Part shown: positions 28,547-38,094 of the stretch, piece by piece
Position numbering within the stretch: the stretch's first letter is position 1
Layout of the letters: the number at the start of each line of letters is the position of its first letter
Source: Streptococcus sanguinis SK1 = NCTC 7863
GTDB lineage: Bacteria; Bacillota; Bacilli; Lactobacillales; Streptococcaceae
Length of the DNA: 64,000 nt
Assembly: GCF_000194945.1 (NCBI RefSeq)
Contig: NZ_GL878509.1
Coordinates: 140,208-204,207 of the forward strand
Direction: 5' to 3'
The notes under the pieces: model-generated
Seen by the model: only the letters and a program-made list of their open reading frames with translations
The model's database searches: none
What the model was told of the DNA's origin: nothing
Made by a program: the position numbers and the translations under genes

Positions 28547-29566
28547 TTACTTACCCTTAGCTGCAAAATACTCCCGCACGAGCGGTGCAACCTTGGTGCC
28601 AAAGAGTTCGATAGACTGGAGAACCTGCTCATGCGGAAGCGATCCCAACGGCAGATGCAGCATGAAGCGGTCCAGTCCCAGCTCCTCTATCATCTTGATC
28701 AATTTCTGAGCGACATGTTCAGGGCTACCGACAAACATGGCACCCTCTGGTCCTACCTGATCCAGGTATTGCTCATAGGTCATCTCCCGCCAGTGAGGGC
28801 GGTCCTTAGAGATAGCGTCCACTACCTGCTTGGTCGGATGGAAGTAAGTCCGGACCGCCTCCTCATTATCCTCCATGACCCAGCCCCAAGAGTGGGCAGC
28901 GATCTTCAACTTTTCATCTGAGTGGCCACTTTCCTGCCCAATCCGGCGATAGGCATCCAGCAGGGGCTTGAAGCGCTTAGGCTGTCCACCGATAATGGCA
29001 TACGCAATTGGCAGTCCCTTCTGGGCGACCTTAATGGTGGACTCGACATTGCCCCCCGTCGCTACCCAAACTGGCAATGTTTCTTGCACCGCCCGTGGGT
29101 AGACTTCCCGATTTTCAATAGTCTGCGTCAGATTGGCATAGAGGAGCAGGTCCAGCTTTTTATCAAAAAGCTCTTCATAATCCTTCAAGTCATAGCCAAA
29201 AAGCGGAAAGGACTCGATAAAAGAACCACGGCCAGCCATGACCTCTGCTCTGCCATTTGACAATGCATCAATCGTCGCATACTGCTGGTAGACTCGAATA
29301 GGATCCAAGCTCGACAGGACACTGACAGCACTGGTCAGGCGAATCTTCTCCGTCTTGATCGCACCAGCCGCCAGCACAATCTCCGGCGCAGAGACCGCAA
29401 AATCCTCCCTGTGATGCTCTCCAATGCCATACACGTCCAGCCCCACCTTGTCTGCCAACTCAATCTCTGCTACCAGCTGCCGAATCCGCTCATCATGAGT
29501 ATAGGTCTGCCCTGTCCCCTCCAGCGGCGTTGTCTCTCCAAAAGTAGAAATACCTAATTCCACCAT
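28547..29566 (-). CDS. Luciferase-like (LLM) flavin-dependent monooxygenase
   Basis: 339 residues from the ATG at 29566, chosen because AGGAGG lies eight bases upstream. TIM-barrel flavin monooxygenase of the bacterial luciferase superfamily. The start MVELGISTFGETTP, GIGEHHREDFAVSAPEIVLAA (about 50-70) and LPVWVATGGNVEST (about 170-185, flavin phosphate) fit the LLM_2I7G (CE1758-type) group. Related enzymes oxidise thioethers, sulfonates and other small molecules using FMNH2 and oxygen. It stands alone between two terminators, upstream of the methyltransferase-ABC operon in the same orientation, which suggests a shared pathway. Control by a palindrome over its -10 is likely. Confidence 0.85.
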   Translation of the reverse strand: MVELGISTFGETTPLEGTGQTYTHDERIRQLVAEIELADKVGLDVYGIGEHHREDFAVSAPEIVLAAGAIKTEKIRLTSAVSVLSSLDPIRVYQQYATIDALSNGRAEVMAGRGSFIESFPLFGYDLKDYEELFDKKLDLLLYANLTQTIENREVYPRAVQETLPVWVATGGNVESTIKVAQKGLPIAYAIIGGQPKRFKPLLDAYRRIGQESGHSDEKLKIAAHSWGWVMEDNEEAVRTYFHPTKQVVDAISKDRPHWREMTYEQYLDQVGPEGAMFVGSPEHVAQKLIKMIEELGLDRFMLHLPLGSLPHEQVLQSIELFGTKVAPLVREYFAAKGK

Positions 29567-29598
29567 GTTTTTGTCCTCCTGATATTTAAGATAAAAAT

Positions 29599-29628
29599 AT
29601 TTTATCACTAATTAGTGATAAAATACAA
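29599..29628 (-). promoter_or_regulatory. Monooxygenase promoter with 26-bp perfect palindrome
   Basis: On the minus strand TTGTAT (29623-29628), an 18-base spacer and TAAAAT (29599-29604, with TGA before it). The bases 29599-29624 are a perfect palindrome, ATTTTATCACTAA followed by its complement. A repressor bound there would cover the -10 and most of the spacer. The size and AT-richness fit a MarR- or TetR-type dimer. The regulator is not encoded next to it. Confidence 0.7.
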
Positions 29629-29729
29629 AAATGATGCTCAACCTATTTGTCCATCTGTATAAAATAGGATGACTGTCGTCAGCATGGCTTTGCCATGGTC
29701 GAAATAGACTTCCAAAGAGCATCGTCACC

Positions 29730-29776
29730 AAAATACCATACCAAAAGCCCCAGAAAAATCTGAGGCTTGGTATTTT
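29730..29776 (-). terminator. glmS terminator
   Basis: On the minus strand AATACCAAGCCTCAGA and TCTGGGGCTTTTGGTAT form an imperfect stem followed by T-rich sequence. Confidence 0.75.
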
Positions 29777-29797
29777 TATCGAGATTCATTAAGACGG

Positions 29798-31609
29798 TTA
29801 TTCCACCGTTACAGATTTAGCGAGATTGCGTGGTTTATCCACATCTAAGCCGCGGTGCAAGGTTGCAAAGTAAGCAATGAGCTGTGTCGGTACCACCATA
29901 GAGATTGGTGACAGGTATGGATGAACCTGATTGAGTACGATATCGTCTCCCTCTTTGGCTACATTCTCCTCAGCAATGGTCAGCACCTTGGCACCCCGAG
30001 CTACGACTTCTGAAATATTGCCTCGTGTATGACTAGCCAAGACTTCGTCTGAAAGCAGAGCCAAGACTGGTGTCCCGTCTTCAATCAGAGAGATCGTACC
30101 GTGTTTGAGCTCACCAGCCGCGAAACCTTCACACTGAATATAAGAAATTTCTTTGAGTTTTAGGCTGGCTTCCATCGCCACATAGTAGTCTTGACCACGG
30201 CCGATATAGAATGCATTGCGGGTCGTTTCCAGAAGGCCACGGACCTTATTGTCAATCAACTCCTTTTCTGACAAAGTGGACTCAATAGACTGCGCAACTA
30301 TGGACAGCTCGTGAACCAAGTCAAAGGCTGCCGCTTTTTCAGAAGCATTGGCATCGCCAACAGCTTTAGCCAAGAAAGCCAAGGTTGCGATTTGAGCTGT
30401 ATAGGCCTTAGTAGAAGCAACCGCAATCTCAGGACCTGCATGCAGCAGCATGGTATGATTGGCTTCCCGAGAAAGCGTAGAACCTGGAACATTGGTCACG
30501 GTCAAACTTGGAATACCCATCTGATTCGCCTTGACTAAGACCTGACGGCTGTCAGCTGTTTCACCAGATTGGCTGATAAAGATAAAGAGAGGCTTCTTGC
30601 TAAGGAGCGGCATGGCATAGCCCCACTCAGAAGCAATGCCCAGTTCAACAGGTGTATCCGTCAGCTCTTCCAGCATACGCTTAGAAGCATAGCCAGCATG
30701 GTAAGAAGTTCCAGCTGCAAGAATATAGAGACGGTCAGCTTCCTGAACAGCCTTGACAATATCCGCATCTACTGATACTTGCCCCTTATCATCTGTATAA
30801 GCGCTGATGAGCTTACGCATCACAGTTGGCTGCTCATCGATTTCTTTGAGCATATAGTATGGATAAGTCCCCTTACCAATATCGGACAAGTCAAGCTCAG
30901 CTGTATAGCTTTCACGCTCCAGAATATTCCCATCATAATCCTGCACTTCCACACTGTCTTTACGGACAATAACCAGCTCTTGGTCATGAATTTCCATAAA
31001 TTGATTCGTCTCACGAATCATGGCCATGGCATCTGAGCAGACCATATTGTAGCCTTCACCCAGTCCGACTAGAAGTGGAGATTTATTTTTAGCAACATAG
31101 ATAACATCTGCATCTTCTGAATCCACCAAAGCAAAGGCATAAGAACCACGGATAATGTGAAGAGCTTTTTTAAAGGCTTCTAAAACAGACAAGCCTTCTT
31201 CTTCAGCGAATTTGCCAATCAGATGCACAGCAATCTCTGTATCTGTCTGCCCCTTGAAGTCATGACCAGCTAGATAGGTATTCTTGATATCAAGGTAGTT
31301 CTCAATCACACCGTTGTGAACCGAGACAAAACGGCCAGTCTGTGAAGTATGAGGATGGGCATTGTTTTCACTTGGTTTTCCATGAGTAGCCCAACGAGTA
31401 TGTCCGATACCAGTAGTCCCAGCAACATCAATGCCAATTTTAGCATGCAGGTCAGCGATACGACCGACCGACTTGATCAGACTAGAAGTTTTCCCTGTTG
31501 TTACAAAAATTCCAGCCGAGTCATAACCTCGGTATTCCAGCTTTTCCAAGCCCTGCATCAAGATATCAGTTGCGTTGCGATTTCCGACAACTCCGACAAT
31601 TCCACACAT
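29798..31609 (-). CDS. glmS: Glucosamine-6-phosphate synthase (glutamine-hydrolysing)
   Basis: Makes glucosamine-6-phosphate from fructose-6-phosphate and glutamine, the first step to UDP-GlcNAc for the wall. Normal length of 603 residues. N-terminal class II amidotransferase with nucleophile Cys2 (MCGIVGVVGN) and the GHTRWATHG box; then two SIS sugar-isomerase domains (about 285-450 and 455-603) with AAGTSYHAG, SQSGETADS and the C-terminal KSVTVE. It is controlled by a strong promoter between two repeats that match a NagR operator, so it should be turned down when amino sugars are present. No glmS ribozyme is visible in the leader. Confidence 0.97.
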   Translation of the reverse strand: MCGIVGVVGNRNATDILMQGLEKLEYRGYDSAGIFVTTGKTSSLIKSVGRIADLHAKIGIDVAGTTGIGHTRWATHGKPSENNAHPHTSQTGRFVSVHNGVIENYLDIKNTYLAGHDFKGQTDTEIAVHLIGKFAEEEGLSVLEAFKKALHIIRGSYAFALVDSEDADVIYVAKNKSPLLVGLGEGYNMVCSDAMAMIRETNQFMEIHDQELVIVRKDSVEVQDYDGNILERESYTAELDLSDIGKGTYPYYMLKEIDEQPTVMRKLISAYTDDKGQVSVDADIVKAVQEADRLYILAAGTSYHAGYASKRMLEELTDTPVELGIASEWGYAMPLLSKKPLFIFISQSGETADSRQVLVKANQMGIPSLTVTNVPGSTLSREANHTMLLHAGPEIAVASTKAYTAQIATLAFLAKAVGDANASEKAAAFDLVHELSIVAQSIESTLSEKELIDNKVRGLLETTRNAFYIGRGQDYYVAMEASLKLKEISYIQCEGFAAGELKHGTISLIEDGTPVLALLSDEVLASHTRGNISEVVARGAKVLTIAEENVAKEGDDIVLNQVHPYLSPISMVVPTQLIAYFATLHRGLDVDKPRNLAKSVTVE

Positions 31610-31657
31610 AACATTACTTCTGATTTCCTATATTTTAGAAACCAGCCCTTCTTATTG

Positions 31658-31674
31658 AAAATTGGTATAGTCTT
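31658..31674. promoter_or_regulatory. NagR-like operator copy in glmS leader
   Basis: AAAATTGGTATAGTCTT, identical to the copy at 31736-31752. The TTGGTATAGxCxx core resembles the dre sites (TGGTATAGACCA) bound by GntR/HutC-type NagR. It lies about 30 bases downstream of the -10. A short stem GGAGT/ACTCC lies between it and the promoter. Confidence 0.55.
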
Positions 31675-31702
31675 TTTGGAGTCCAAAAACTCCAACAAAG
31701 CT

Positions 31703-31731
31703 AGTATACACACTGTTTTTTGGTTTGTCAA
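31703..31731 (-). promoter_or_regulatory. glmS promoter
   Basis: TTGACA (31726-31731), a 17-base spacer and TATACT (31703-31708) on the minus strand. It is near consensus. Confidence 0.8.
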
Positions 31732-31735
31732 GTGT

Positions 31736-31752
31736 AAAATTGGTATAGTCTT
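31736..31752. promoter_or_regulatory. NagR-like operator copy upstream of glmS -35
   Basis: Second identical 17-base copy of the repeat, five bases upstream of the -35. The two copies are 78 bases apart and flank the promoter, suiting a looping or double-site repressor. Confidence 0.55.
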
Positions 31753-31922
31753 CTTTAAGAAAAGTATGCTTAGCTTCTCTTACAGCAAAACAGCTCCTTG
31801 AAGCATTTAGAAAAATGGACAGATATGGTAAAAATGACTTTTTATATGACTAAAAATTTGGAAAATAGAAGCTCAATAAACCACAGACCTGTCTTTGATG
31901 ATTCTCACAAAGCAAGATACAG

Positions 31923-31948
31923 AAAAAGAGACTCAAATGAGCCTCTTT
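31923..31948 (-). terminator. gap terminator
   Basis: On the minus strand AAGAGGCTCA and TGAGTCTCTT form a stem followed by TTTTC. Confidence 0.8.
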
Positions 31949-31962
31949 CTTTTACCATTGAA

Positions 31963-32970
31963 TTATTTAGCGATTTTCGCGAAGTATTCAAGAGTACGTA
32001 CAAGTTGTGCAGTGTAAGACATTTCGTTGTCGTACCATGATACAACTTTAACCAATTGTTTGCCGTCAACATCAAGAACTTTAGTTTGAGTTGCGTCGAA
32101 CAATGAACCGTAAGCCATACCTACGATATCTGAAGATACGATTGGATCTTCTGTGTAACCGTATGATTCGTTAGCTGCTGCTTTCATAGCTGCGTTTACT
32201 TCATCAACTGTTACGTTCTTTTCAAGAACAGCAACCAATTCAGTAACTGATCCTGTTGGAGTTGGAACGCGTTGTGCAGATCCGTCCAATTTACCGTTCA
32301 ATTCTGGGATAACCAAGCCGATAGCTTTAGCAGCACCAGTTGAGTTAGGAACGATGTTTGCAGCACCAGCGCGAGCACGACGAAGGTCACCACCACGGTG
32401 TGGTCCGTCAAGGATCATTTGGTCACCAGTGTAAGCGTGGATAGTAGTCATCAAACCTTCAACAACACCGAAGTTGTCTTGAAGTGCTTTAGCCATTGGA
32501 GCCAAGCAGTTTGTAGTACATGAAGCACCTGAGATAACTGTTTCAGTACCATCAAGAATGTCGTGGTTAGTGTTAAATACAATTGTTTTAACATCGTTTC
32601 CACCAGGAGCAGTGATAACAACTTTCTTAGCACCACCTTTAAGGTGTTTTTCAGCAGCATCTTTCTTAGCAAAGAAACCAGTTGCTTCAAGAACGATTTC
32701 TACACCGTCAGTAGCCCAGTCAATTTGTTCTGGGTCACGTTCAGCAGAAACTTTAACGAATTTACCGTTAACTTCGAATCCACCTTCTTTAACTTCAACA
32801 GTACCATCGAAACGACCTTGAGTTGTGTCGTATTTCAACAGGTGTGCAAGCATTACTGGATCTGTAAGGTCGTTGATGCGAGTAACTTCAACACCTTCTA
32901 CGTTTTGGATACGACGGAAAGCAAGACGACCGATACGACCGAAACCGTTAATACCAACTTTAACTACCAT
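31963..32970 (-). CDS. gap: Glyceraldehyde-3-phosphate dehydrogenase
   Basis: Glycolytic NAD-dependent enzyme, and also a known surface-moonlighting protein in streptococci. 335 residues from the ATG at 32970 ([15 protein letters not shown]), chosen because GGAGG lies nine bases upstream; an earlier in-frame ATG has none. Rossmann start [10 protein letters not shown], active-site [10 protein letters not shown] (Cys about 152), and the catalytic domain with [19 protein letters not shown]. It has its own strong promoter and terminator and stands alone. Codons are highly biased, as in highly expressed genes. Confidence 0.98.
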   Translation of the reverse strand: MVVKVGINGFGRIGRLAFRRIQNVEGVEVTRINDLTDPVMLAHLLKYDTTQGRFDGTVEVKEGGFEVNGKFVKVSAERDPEQIDWATDGVEIVLEATGFFAKKDAAEKHLKGGAKKVVITAPGGNDVKTIVFNTNHDILDGTETVISGASCTTNCLAPMAKALQDNFGVVEGLMTTIHAYTGDQMILDGPHRGGDLRRARAGAANIVPNSTGAAKAIGLVIPELNGKLDGSAQRVPTPTGSVTELVAVLEKNVTVDEVNAAMKAAANESYGYTEDPIVSSDIVGMAYGSLFDATQTKVLDVDGKQLVKVVSWYDNEMSYTAQLVRTLEYFAKIAK

Positions 32971-33055
32971 TCGTGATTTCCTCCTTATGAAAATCAAAAA
33001 ATTTTTATGTGAAAAGAGTAACTTGAGTTGCTACAAATCACCTTTCAACATTTCT

Positions 33056-33084
33056 ATTATATACTTAATTGAGGTAAAATGCAA
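33056..33084 (-). promoter_or_regulatory. gap promoter
   Basis: TTGCAT (33079-33084), a 17-base spacer and TATAAT (33056-33061) on the minus strand. The leader to the ATG is about 80 bases. The rest of the gap to fusA (to 33249) holds nothing else I can name. Confidence 0.75.
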
Positions 33085-33249
33085 CTGATTTCATTGTTAT
33101 TAACAAGTATTATGAATTCTTTCACTAACTTTCATTTCGACTTTCATTGATTTGAAAAAGCAAAGCAGTATCTTTTGAAAATGCGGGAATACAACTTACA
33201 AAATCAATCATTTCCCCTTTTTATTGAGGGGCAGTTCTCCAAAAATAGA

Positions 33250-33273
33250 AAAAGCACCCGCAAACGCGAGTGC
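33250..33273 (-). terminator. fusA terminator
   Basis: On the minus strand GCACTCGC and GCGGGTGC form a stem followed by TTTTT. Confidence 0.85.
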
Positions 33274-33290
33274 CAAGGTTTGCTCAAGGA

Positions 33291-35372
33291 TTAAGCTTCA
33301 CCTTTGTTTTTCTTAATGATTTCTTCTTGTACTGACTTAGGTACATCTTCGTAGTGGTCAAATACCATCATGAATGTACCGCGTCCTTGTGATGCTGAAC
33401 GAAGAACTGTCGCATAACCGAACATTTCAGCAAGTGGAACATAAGCACGAACGATTTGGCTGTTACCATGCGCTTCCATACCATCAACACGTCCACGACG
33501 AGCTGTTACGTGACCCATAACGTCACCAAGATTTTCTTCAGGAACAGTGATTGTTACCAACATCATTGGCTCAAGGATAGCTGGTTGTGCAGTCTTAGCA
33601 GCTTCTTTCAAAGCAAGTGATGCCGCAACCTTGAAGGCTGTTTCAGATGAGTCGACATCGTGGTATGAACCATCGTAAAGTTTCGCTTTCACGTCAACGA
33701 TTGGGTAACCAGCAAGGACACCATTAGCCATTGACTCAACCAAACCTTTTTCTACCGCTGGGATGAATTCACGTGGAACCACACCACCGACGATAGCATT
33801 TTCAAACTCGAAGCCTTTTCCTTCTTCGTTTGGTGTAAACTCGATCCAAACGTCACCGAATTGACCTTTACCACCAGATTGGCGTTTGAAGAATCCACGA
33901 GCTTGAGTTGGAGCACGGAATGTTTCACGGTAAGATACTTGAGGTGCACCTACGTTAGCTTCAACCTTGAACTCACGACGCATACGGTCAACAAGGACAT
34001 CCAAGTGAAGCTCACCCATACCAGAGATAACTGTTTCACCAGTTTCAACGTTTGTTTCAACACGGAATGTTGGATCTTCTTCAGCCAGTTTTTGCAGAGC
34101 AATACCCATCTTGTCTTGGTCAGCCTTAGACTTAGGCTCAACCATCAGCTGGATAACTGGTTCTGGAACGTTGATAGACTCAAGGATGATTTTAGCTTTT
34201 TCATCTGTCAATGAGTCACCAGTAGTTGTATCTTTCAAACCTACGGCAGCAGCGATATCACCAGCATAAACAGTTTCAATTTCATTACGGCTGTTAGCGT
34301 GCATTTGCAGGATACGTCCGATACGCTCACGTTTACCTTTAGAAGTGTTCAATACGTATGAACCGCTGTTCAGGACACCTGAGTAAACACGGAAGAAAGT
34401 CAAACGACCTACGAATGGGTCAGTCATGATCTTGAAGGCAAGAGCTGCAAATGGCTCTTCATCAGATGCAGGACGAGTTTCTTCTTCTTCTGTATCTGGG
34501 TTGATACCTTTGATTGCTGGGATGTCAAGTGGGCTTGGCAAGTAGTCGATAACTGCATCAAGCATCAACTGAACACCCTTGTTCTTGAAGGCAGAACCAC
34601 ACAATACTGGGAAGAATTCAACGTTGATAGTCGCTTTACGGATAGCAGCTTTCAATTCTTCGTTAGTGATTTCTTCACCTTCAAGGTATTTCATCATCAA
34701 ATCTTCATCAGTTTCAGCAACTGCTTCCACCAATTTTTCACGGTATTCTTGAGCTTGCTCAAGGTATTCAGCTGGGATATCTTCTTCCAAAATATCTGTA
34801 CCAAGGTCATTAGTATAGATTTCAGCCTTCATCTTGATCAAGTCGATAATTCCGCGGAAGTCATCTTCTGAACCAATTGGCAATTGGATTGGATGAGCGT
34901 TTGCTTGAAGACGATCATGCAAAGTGCTTACTGAGTAAAGGAAGTCAGCACCAATCTTGTCCATCTTGTTGGCAAATACAATACGAGGAACTCCGTACTC
35001 AGTTGCTTGGCGCCAAACTGTTTCAGTTTGAGGCTCAACACCTGATTGTGAGTCAAGAACAGTTACCGCACCGTCCAAGACACGAAGAGAACGTTGTACT
35101 TCGATTGTGAAGTCCACGTGTCCTGGTGTGTCGATGATGTTTACGCGGTGGTTGTTCCATTGAGCTGTTGTCGCAGCAGATGTGATAGTGATACCACGCT
35201 CTTGCTCTTGCTCCATCCAGTCCATTTGTGACGCACCTTCGTGAGTTTCACCGATTTTGTGGATTTTACCAGTGTAGTAAAGAATACGCTCAGTTGTTGT
35301 TGTTTTACCAGCATCGACGTGGGCCATGATACCGATATTACGAGTTTTTTCAAGTGAAAATTCGCGAGCCAT
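33291..35372 (-). CDS. fusA: Translation elongation factor G
   Basis: GTPase that drives ribosome translocation. Normal length of 693 residues. G1 [13 protein letters not shown] (about 17-29), G2 region [12 protein letters not shown]3 [10 protein letters not shown]4 NKMDK, and then domains II-V ending with KGEA. It lies downstream of rpsL-rpsG as in most Firmicutes. However, a terminator and a separate extended -10 promoter stand between rpsG and fusA, so it is also transcribed by itself. Confidence 0.98.
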   Translation of the reverse strand: MAREFSLEKTRNIGIMAHVDAGKTTTTERILYYTGKIHKIGETHEGASQMDWMEQEQERGITITSAATTAQWNNHRVNIIDTPGHVDFTIEVQRSLRVLDGAVTVLDSQSGVEPQTETVWRQATEYGVPRIVFANKMDKIGADFLYSVSTLHDRLQANAHPIQLPIGSEDDFRGIIDLIKMKAEIYTNDLGTDILEEDIPAEYLEQAQEYREKLVEAVAETDEDLMMKYLEGEEITNEELKAAIRKATINVEFFPVLCGSAFKNKGVQLMLDAVIDYLPSPLDIPAIKGINPDTEEEETRPASDEEPFAALAFKIMTDPFVGRLTFFRVYSGVLNSGSYVLNTSKGKRERIGRILQMHANSRNEIETVYAGDIAAAVGLKDTTTGDSLTDEKAKIILESINVPEPVIQLMVEPKSKADQDKMGIALQKLAEEDPTFRVETNVETGETVISGMGELHLDVLVDRMRREFKVEANVGAPQVSYRETFRAPTQARGFFKRQSGGKGQFGDVWIEFTPNEEGKGFEFENAIVGGVVPREFIPAVEKGLVESMANGVLAGYPIVDVKAKLYDGSYHDVDSSETAFKVAASLALKEAAKTAQPAILEPMMLVTITVPEENLGDVMGHVTARRGRVDGMEAHGNSQIVRAYVPLAEMFGYATVLRSASQGRGTFMMVFDHYEDVPKSVQEEIIKKNKGEA

Positions 35373-35407
35373 TTGGTTATTTCTCCTATTAATTTATTTT
35401 ACAATTT

Positions 35408-35416
35408 ATTATAACA
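35408..35416 (-). promoter_or_regulatory. fusA promoter (extended -10)
   Basis: TGT-TATAAT on the minus strand, about 36 bases from the ATG. No clear -35. Confidence 0.6.
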
Positions 35417-35424
35417 TGATTTAG

Positions 35425-35452
35425 CAAAAACGGATAGGCAGGACCTACCCGT
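35425..35452 (-). terminator. rpsL-rpsG terminator before fusA
   Basis: On the minus strand ACGGGTAGG and GCCTATCCGT form a stem followed by TTTTT. It ends the rpsL-rpsG transcript or attenuates it ahead of fusA. The 160 bases between it and rpsG hold no gene. Confidence 0.75.
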
Positions 35453-35613
35453 TCTCAATGTTTATCTTGTTTTTGTTGGTCTCAACTTGTAGATAAGTTG
35501 AATTGAACTCGGGCTAAAAGCTCGGAAAATAGATAAGCTTTTCTAGAATCTTTGATTCTGCGTCAAGCTTCCTAATTTTCAGTCGCTTTTTTAACGCCCT
35601 TAGTATCTTATTC

Positions 35614-36084
35614 TTACCAACGGAAGTGTGCGAAGGCACGGTTGGCTTCAGCCATACGGTGAGTATCTTCACGTTTCTTAACAGCTGCACCGGTGTTGTT
35701 AGATGCATCCAAGATTTCTTTTGCAAGGCGGTCAACCATTGTGTGCTCACCACGTTGACGAGCAATAGTTACCAACCAGCGAAGTCCAAGTGTTGTACGA
35801 CGTTCTGGACGAACTTCAACCGGAACTTGGTAGTTTGAACCACCGACACGGCGAGCACGAACTTCAAGTACAGGCATGATGTTTTCCATAGCTGTTTCAA
35901 ATACTTCCAGCGCATCGTTTCCAGTTGCTTCTTTGATTTGGTCAAAAGCTCCGTAAACGATAGAAGCCGCTGTACCACGTTTACCATCAAGCATAACGCG
36001 GTTGATAAGACGAGTAACTAATTTTGAATTGTAAAGCGGATCTGGCAATACTTCGCGCTTAGGCGCTTGGTTTTTACGACTCAT
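35614..36084 (-). CDS. rpsG: 30S ribosomal protein S7
   Basis: 156 residues. Binds 16S rRNA at the head of the 30S subunit and starts assembly there. [39 protein letters not shown]... is the family N-terminus, and the C-terminus ends in the usual basic tail ([21 protein letters not shown]). It lies 19 bases downstream of rpsL. Confidence 0.98.
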   Translation of the reverse strand: MSRKNQAPKREVLPDPLYNSKLVTRLINRVMLDGKRGTAASIVYGAFDQIKEATGNDALEVFETAMENIMPVLEVRARRVGGSNYQVPVEVRPERRTTLGLRWLVTIARQRGEHTMVDRLAKEILDASNNTGAAVKKREDTHRMAEANRAFAHFRW

Positions 36085-36103
36085 TTATCTTTCTCCCCTT
36101 TCC

Positions 36104-36517
36104 TTATGCTTTTGGTTTTTTAGTACCGTATTTAGAACGGCCTTGTTTACGATCAGTAACACCTGCTGTATCAAGTGCACCGCGGACGATATGGTAACGT
36201 ACCCCTGGAAGGTCTTTTACACGTCCACCACGAAGAAGCACCACACTGTGCTCTTGCAGGTTGTGTCCGATACCTGGGATGTAAGCTGTAACTTCAATCA
36301 GGTTGCTCAGACGTACACGGGCAAACTTACGAAGGGCAGAGTTCGGTTTCTTAGGTGTCATAGTTCCGACACGGGTTGCAACTCCACGTTTTTGTGGTGA
36401 AGATACGTTTGTTTGAACTTTTTTATGGCTGTTGTAACCAACGTTCAAAGCTGGTGATTTAGATTTTTCTACTTTTGATTTACGCGGTTTGCGAACCAAT
36501 TGGTTAATTGTAGGCAT
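36104..36517 (-). CDS. rpsL: 30S ribosomal protein S12
   Basis: 137 residues. Part of the decoding centre and the site of streptomycin resistance changes. [12 protein letters not shown] start. The loop [19 protein letters not shown] carries the wild-type lysine of the KPNS region, and [19 protein letters not shown] is intact, so no resistance change at those lysines is seen. First gene of rpsL-rpsG, with a strong promoter. Confidence 0.98.
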   Translation of the reverse strand: MPTINQLVRKPRKSKVEKSKSPALNVGYNSHKKVQTNVSSPQKRGVATRVGTMTPKKPNSALRKFARVRLSNLIEVTAYIPGIGHNLQEHSVVLLRGGRVKDLPGVRYHIVRGALDTAGVTDRKQGRSKYGTKKPKA

Positions 36518-36655
36518 CTACATTCTCCTGTATTTTTTTTTAATTTTGGTGATGATACACTTGGTGACAGCTACCATCTGCGTGTACTTTTGCAACATTT
36601 GTCAGCACGTCTCTGTACACTTTTGAGAGACCAAAAGTAAAAAGTACCGTCTATC

Positions 36656-36684
36656 ATTATAGCACGACGATACTTTTCTGTCAA
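36656..36684 (-). promoter_or_regulatory. rpsL operon promoter
   Basis: TTGACA (36679-36684), a 17-base spacer and TATAAT (36656-36661) on the minus strand. The leader of about 130 bases has short repeats (GTGTAC/GTACAC) that could pair, but no named ribosomal-protein leader is recognised. Confidence 0.8.
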
Positions 36685-36734
36685 TACATTTTTTCTATTT
36701 TAAGCCTATCTCTGCTTATTAGATTGCTGCTGAC

Positions 36735-37199
36735 TTATTGCTGCGGCTGAGCCACTGCTTCTTCTGATACACCAGCTGGATTTTCAGAAACAGCGGCCTG
36801 AGCTGCTTCCGGATCAATCAAGACTGCTATCGCCTGAATACGACTTTGGAATCTAGCCTTCGTCGCTGCATCCTTAACCTTCTCTACTGCAGTCTTAGCC
36901 AGCTGCAAATCTTCCAAAGTTTGCATGGTTTCAAGCTGTTTGACTGCTTCTTCTGCGGCCTGAACTGCTTGCTCCTCTTCCTGAATTTCTTTTTCCTGCG
37001 CTTCTTTTTGAGCAGAAGATAGCTGTAAGGAAGAGCTGCTTGATGCGATGCTGGCAGCTGAACTAACTGAATTTCTGGTGGAATTAGCCTGTCCCTGCAC
37101 AAAAACCATGCCGGTAATCAGAATCCCAAATAAAATCGACAATACTCCTAAACGAATCCACAGCGGACTGTGGTCAAACTTTTCTAAAACTGTTTTCAT
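36735..37199 (-). CDS. Membrane-anchored coiled-coil protein, unknown
   Basis: 154 residues. One membrane helix (about 15-35, LWIRLGVLSILFGILITGMVFV), then a Ser-rich spacer and a Glu/Gln/Ala-rich coiled coil (about 60-130) ending in an Ala/Pro/Val tail. The bulk should sit outside the membrane. I do not recognise a family. It follows purR by 21 bases and is probably cotranscribed. Its ORF is not clearly conserved in other organisms that I can recall. Confidence 0.7.
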   Translation of the reverse strand: MKTVLEKFDHSPLWIRLGVLSILFGILITGMVFVQGQANSTRNSVSSAASIASSSSSLQLSSAQKEAQEKEIQEEEQAVQAAEEAVKQLETMQTLEDLQLAKTAVEKVKDAATKARFQSRIQAIAVLIDPEAAQAAVSENPAGVSEEAVAQPQQ

Positions 37200-37220
37200 C
37201 TATAATCTCCGCCCTTTTCC

Positions 37221-38036
37221 CTAATCAAAAATATTTCCAATTTCCACATCAATGGTATTCGCCTTGACATCAATATTGGTTACTTTCAAGAGCGATTTAT
37301 AGCCCAGATAATCGCGATTGGCCTGCGCGTTGTCCGCAAAGACCGCTACACCTGCCAGCTCCGAGTCGAACTCAGATAAGAGACTAATCATCCCTGTAAT
37401 GGTCCCTCCGCCTTTGAGGAAGTCATCCACAATCAAAACACGGCTGCCAGCCTTGAGACTGCGCTTAGACAAGAACATCTTTTCAATACGATCTCCGCTG
37501 GAGCCCGATACATAGTTGACACTGACCGTTGACCCTTCTGTAATCTTTAAATCCCGACGAACGATGACAAAAGGTACATTGAGAACATTGGCTACTGCAT
37601 TGGCCAAAGGAACACCCTTAGTCGCAACTGTCATGACCGCATCAATCTGTTGATCTTTAAAGCTCTTGGCAATAATTCGTCCGATATTATTCAAAATGGA
37701 TGGAGTGCTGAGCAGATCAGATAGATAAATATAGCCCCCAGGAAGAATCCGATTGCTTTCAGACAGCTGATCACAAAGACCTTGTACAATGGTCTTAGCT
37801 TCTGCATCTGAGATGGACGGGCTGAAAATCACTCCTCCACCAGCACCAGTAATCGTTTCGATGGTTCCAATTTCAATCTCTTCAAAGGCACGCTTAATAA
37901 TGACAATATCTTCTGAAATAGAAGATTTGGCAGATTCGTATTTTTCTGCAAATGTATTTAAGCTCGTTAATTCATAAGGATGGTTAATCAGATAATTGGA
38001 GATAACCACCATACGCTCACTTCTTCTTAATTTCAT
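37221..38036 (-). CDS. purR: Purine operon regulator PurR
   Basis: 271 residues from the ATG at 38036. An N-terminal winged helix (about 1-70, MKLRRSERMVVISNYL) is followed by a phosphoribosyltransferase-type domain that binds PRPP (VIVDDFLKGGGTITG, the PRPP loop). In lactic acid bacteria PurR acts through PurBox sites on the purine genes. The upstream ATG at 38066 lies inside the promoter and was rejected. A PurBox lies over the -35, so it probably controls itself. Confidence 0.93.
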   Translation of the reverse strand: MKLRRSERMVVISNYLINHPYELTSLNTFAEKYESAKSSISEDIVIIKRAFEEIEIGTIETITGAGGGVIFSPSISDAEAKTIVQGLCDQLSESNRILPGGYIYLSDLLSTPSILNNIGRIIAKSFKDQQIDAVMTVATKGVPLANAVANVLNVPFVIVRRDLKITEGSTVSVNYVSGSSGDRIEKMFLSKRSLKAGSRVLIVDDFLKGGGTITGMISLLSEFDSELAGVAVFADNAQANRDYLGYKSLLKVTNIDVKANTIDVEIGNIFD

Positions 38037-38064
38037 TTTTTCACCAATTAAAGTTATTTTATTC

Positions 38065-38094
38065 ATTATACCATAACAGAAACAAAAAAACGAA
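38065..38094 (-). promoter_or_regulatory. purR promoter
   Basis: TGG-TATAAT (38065-38070, extended) with a possible TTCGTT -35 (38089-38094) 18 bases upstream. It overlaps the PurBox. Confidence 0.55.

Noticed and set aside
31610..31700. glmS ribozyme
   Set aside because: The leader is short with operator-like repeats, and the ribozyme core is not recognisable.
33170..33210. Shared TTCCCGCATTTT segment with the region near 15285
   Set aside because: A 12-base match is expected by chance in 64 kb.
36104..36517. Streptomycin-resistance change in rpsL
   Set aside because: The TPKKPNS and GRVKDLPG lysines are the wild type.
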